DNA from: CAYZIC01 sp964478335
GTDB taxonomy: Bacteria; Verrucomicrobiota; Kiritimatiellia; RFP12; DVOR01
Length of the DNA stretch: 14,799 nucleotides
Direction of reading: 5' to 3'
NCBI GenBank assembly: GCA_964478335.1
Contig: CAYZIC010000057.1
Location: 1-14,799 of the forward strand
In this document: in pieces, positions 13,123 to 14,799 of the stretch
How positions within the stretch are numbered: the stretch's first letter is position 1
Layout: each line of letters opens with the position of its first letter
Translations under genes and position numbers: made by a program
Notes under the pieces: model-generated
The model's input: the letters and a program-made list of their open reading frames with translations, nothing else
Databases searched by the model: none
Told to the model about the DNA's origin: nothing

Positions 13123-14636
13123 TATGAGTCGATGTAAAGCTCGGCGGTGGAGAAAAGGGGATCGGTCGTATAGCGGATACCCAATCGACGCAACCCCGCT
13201 TCATCACCAGGAGTTAACATATGCGATAAGTGCATTTCACAGTCGCGCAGTTCACTGAGTTTTTCCAGTGCTGCATGAGCTGCAGGGTCACTTGCAGCGC
13301 AGATCGCCAGACCGATGAGCGCTTCGTCCAAGTTGAGAGAACCGTACTTCCCCTTGACGATGTCACATTTCATATGGGCAATCGAGGCGACCACCTCTGG
13401 GGCAATCAAGTGGCGATCATCAGACAACCTCGCCAAAACCTTGACCGCATTGAGCATATTGGCTGCAGCTGCGTGCAATTCATTGGAGTTTTTACCTTGT
13501 ACGATTCGGCCATCATGTAATTGGAGTGCAGACCCACAGTAGACACCTTCCATTTTGTGTGCTTGCGTTGCATCATGAGCTGCTGTACGAGCAGCCGTGA
13601 CCACGGCACGCATCTCAGGTGTAATGGCGAGCTCCTGCATCAAACGCTCGATTACCTTAACCGCACGTTTGTCTGATTTGCCATGAGCCACACAATCTGT
13701 TAAATGGCGAAAATAACGTCGAATGATCTCCTGTTTAGCCGCCTCACGCACCACCTCGTCATTGCAAATGCCAAAGCCCACGCAATTTACCCCCATATCC
13801 GTTGGGGATTGATAAGGACAATTGTGCGACGGACTCAACCGCTGCCAAATCGCACGCAAGAGCGGAAAGGCCTCCACGTCACGATTATAGTTGATCGAGA
13901 TCTCGCCATGCGCCTCGAGATGAAATGGATCAATCATATTGATATCGCCCAAATCGGCCGTTGCCGCCTCGTAGGCCAAATTGACTGGATGCTTGAGCGG
14001 CAGATTCCAAACAGGAAATGTCTCAAACTTTGCATAGCCCGCCTCACGGCCAGCTTGATAGTCATGATAGAGCATTGCAAGGCAGGTCGCTAGTTTACCG
14101 CTACCTGGTCCAGGGCCCGTCACCACCACGATTGGGCGCGATGTCGGCACAATCTCATTAGCTCCGTACCCCTCATCACTGACCACCACATCAAGATTGG
14201 TCGGATAACCCGGCACCACACGATGGCAGACTACCTTGACCCCACGGGTCTCTAGCTTATTGCGAAATTGTAGCGCCGCTGGTTGCCCTTCAAATCGCGT
14301 GATCACCACGGCACAGACATGAATCCCCCAACTACGCAAATTGTCGATCAGCTTGAGCGCATCATCATCGTAGGAAATACCAAAGTCCGCACGCATCTTT
14401 TTGCGCTCAATATCCTCGGCATAGACACAGAGCACGATCTCAGCCTGATCCTTAAGTTTTTGTAGGAGGCGTAGTTTGACATTGGGATCATATCCAGGCA
14501 ATACACGTGCTGCATGGTAGTCAAACATCAACTTGCCACCAAATTCCAAATAAAGCTTATTCCCCGCCTGCTGGGCACGCTTTAAGATGCCTTCAGCCTG
14601 GAGTGACAAATAGCGATCATTATCAAAACCAATCAT
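13122..14636 (-). CDS. DUF1846 (UPF0371) family protein of unknown function
   Basis: This 504-residue, probably cytoplasmic protein is of the DUF1846/UPF0371 family, recognised by its N-terminus MIGFDNDRYLSLQAEGIL, the EFGGKLMFDYHAARVLPGYD segment (31-50), and the central stretch VVTGPGPGSGKLATCLAMLY (171-190), which resembles a P-loop (GPGPGSGK, 174-181). It continues with FPVWNLPLKHPVN (207-219) and DINMIDPFHLEAHG (231-244). There are several conserved Cys/Asp/His residues but no assigned reaction. The family is widespread in Firmicutes and anaerobes. ATG 14636 is chosen because GAGGA lies 5 bases upstream and the family starts at this point; an upstream in-frame start at 14684 would add 16 untypical residues and fall next to the promoter. 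It is the first gene of the minus-strand run, 44 bases ahead of prmA. The family call is strong; the function is unknown. Confidence 0.92.
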   Translation of the reverse strand: MIGFDNDRYLSLQAEGILKRAQQAGNKLYLEFGGKLMFDYHAARVLPGYDPNVKLRLLQKLKDQAEIVLCVYAEDIERKKMRADFGISYDDDALKLIDNLRSWGIHVCAVVITRFEGQPAALQFRNKLETRGVKVVCHRVVPGYPTNLDVVVSDEGYGANEIVPTSRPIVVVTGPGPGSGKLATCLAMLYHDYQAGREAGYAKFETFPVWNLPLKHPVNLAYEAATADLGDINMIDPFHLEAHGEISINYNRDVEAFPLLRAIWQRLSPSHNCPYQSPTDMGVNCVGFGICNDEVVREAAKQEIIRRYFRHLTDCVAHGKSDKRAVKVIERLMQELAITPEMRAVVTAARTAAHDATQAHKMEGVYCGSALQLHDGRIVQGKNSNELHAAAANMLNAVKVLARLSDDRHLIAPEVVASIAHMKCDIVKGKYGSLNLDEALIGLAICAASDPAAHAALEKLSELRDCEMHLSHMLTPGDEAGLRRLGIRYTTDPLFSTAELYIDS

Positions 14637-14641
14637 AATTA

Positions 14642-14646
14642 TCCTC
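14642..14646 (-). promoter_or_regulatory. Shine-Dalgarno site fixing the DUF1846 start
   Basis: GAGGA on the minus strand lies 5 bases before ATG 14636. This agrees with the family-typical N-terminus and rejects the longer start at 14684, which would sit immediately after the predicted -10 and upstream of any likely leader. Confidence 0.7.
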
Positions 14647-14672
14647 GAGAGTCCTTGCAAATAGAAAGACTC

Positions 14673-14701
14673 ACTATAGCACATTCCCTCTCTAAATGCA
14701 A
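14673..14701 (-). promoter_or_regulatory. Predicted sigma70-type promoter for the minus-strand operon
   Basis: Read on the minus strand: TTGCAT (14701-14696) as a weak -35, a 17-base spacer, and TATAGT (14678-14673) as a -10 matching consensus at five of six positions, preceded by TGC as an extended -10. The 5' leader to ATG 14636 would be about 30 bases. No other promoter of this quality was seen upstream of the later minus-strand genes, so it probably drives DUF1846, prmA and possibly all genes to the HydE homologue. Confidence 0.6.
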
Positions 14702-14799
14702 GCGGTGATTATGATTTTGTCCATTAAAGCGTATTGCGTCACTTAATGAAACCTGCAATAATAGATGTCGCACTTGAAAAAGTTGGCAAAGCGTATAAT
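14702..14799. other. AT-rich upstream region with a possible divergent promoter at the window edge
   Basis: This is non-coding and AT-rich. The last six bases (14794-14799) are a perfect plus-strand TATAAT, with TTGAAA at 14774-14779, but the 14-base spacing is short. A CATTAA/TTAATG dyad (14722-14727 and 14743-14748) lies between the two possible promoters. A divergent gene beyond the window is plausible but cannot be shown. Confidence 0.3.

Noticed and set aside
13704..14093. Plus-strand frame of 129 codons opposite the DUF1846 gene
   Set aside because: It overlaps the most conserved part of DUF1846. The antisense product has no family features.
1..14799. tRNA, rRNA, CRISPR array, insertion sequence, phage or toxin-antitoxin genes
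   Set aside because: No direct-repeat array, transposase motif, cloverleaf-like segment or small toxin/antitoxin pair was seen. Nearly all sequence is accounted for by the listed genes.

Overview
The window looks like a chromosomal segment of a Gram-negative bacterium. The evidence is a TolC-type outer-membrane channel fragment, a periplasmic adaptor, a MacB-type ABC exporter, and an oligopeptide importer whose binding protein has a cleavable rather than a lipoprotein-type signal. The taxon is uncertain. The long-hairpin HlyD adaptor is reminiscent of Planctomycetes/Verrucomicrobia adaptors, so a PVC-superphylum bacterium is my tentative guess. HydE suggests an anaerobic or fermentative lineage. 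There are no tRNA, rRNA, CRISPR or IS features, and the sequence is almost entirely coding. The largest non-coding gap is 233 bases, between the two convergent gene groups.

Plus strand, 1-4641: the 3' end of a TolC-family channel gene (cut by the window edge), then a HlyD/MacA-type adaptor, a MacB-type ATPase, a MacB/FtsX permease and a small carboxylesterase-like alpha/beta hydrolase. The last two junctions are 8-base overlaps, so these genes form one transcription unit. The first four encode a complete tripartite efflux pump, with the ATPase and permease split into two proteins. The hydrolase is an unusual passenger. A strong bidirectional terminator lies in the convergent gap at 4783-4827.

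Minus strand, 14636 down to 4875: nine genes in one direction. In transcription order they are a DUF1846/UPF0371 protein, ribosomal protein L11 methyltransferase (prmA), a CaCA-family cation exchanger, a COG2426 membrane protein, a xylose-isomerase-like TIM-barrel protein, an oligopeptide-binding protein, OppB-like and OppC-like permeases, and a HydE-like radical SAM enzyme. A good sigma70-type promoter sits upstream of DUF1846. From COG2426 to oppC every junction overlaps (11, 8, 1 and 4 bases), and hydE follows oppC after 5 bases, so the last six genes are probably translated as a coupled block. No OppD/OppF ATPase genes are present.

The points most worth a second look are the HydE homologue in a peptide-uptake operon with no other hydrogenase-maturation gene, an extra domain of about 80 residues in the first periplasmic loop of the OppB-like permease, and substitutions at the ion-binding positions of the cation exchanger. 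I found no convincing mobile element or defence island. Most of the window is ordinary core and transport genes.
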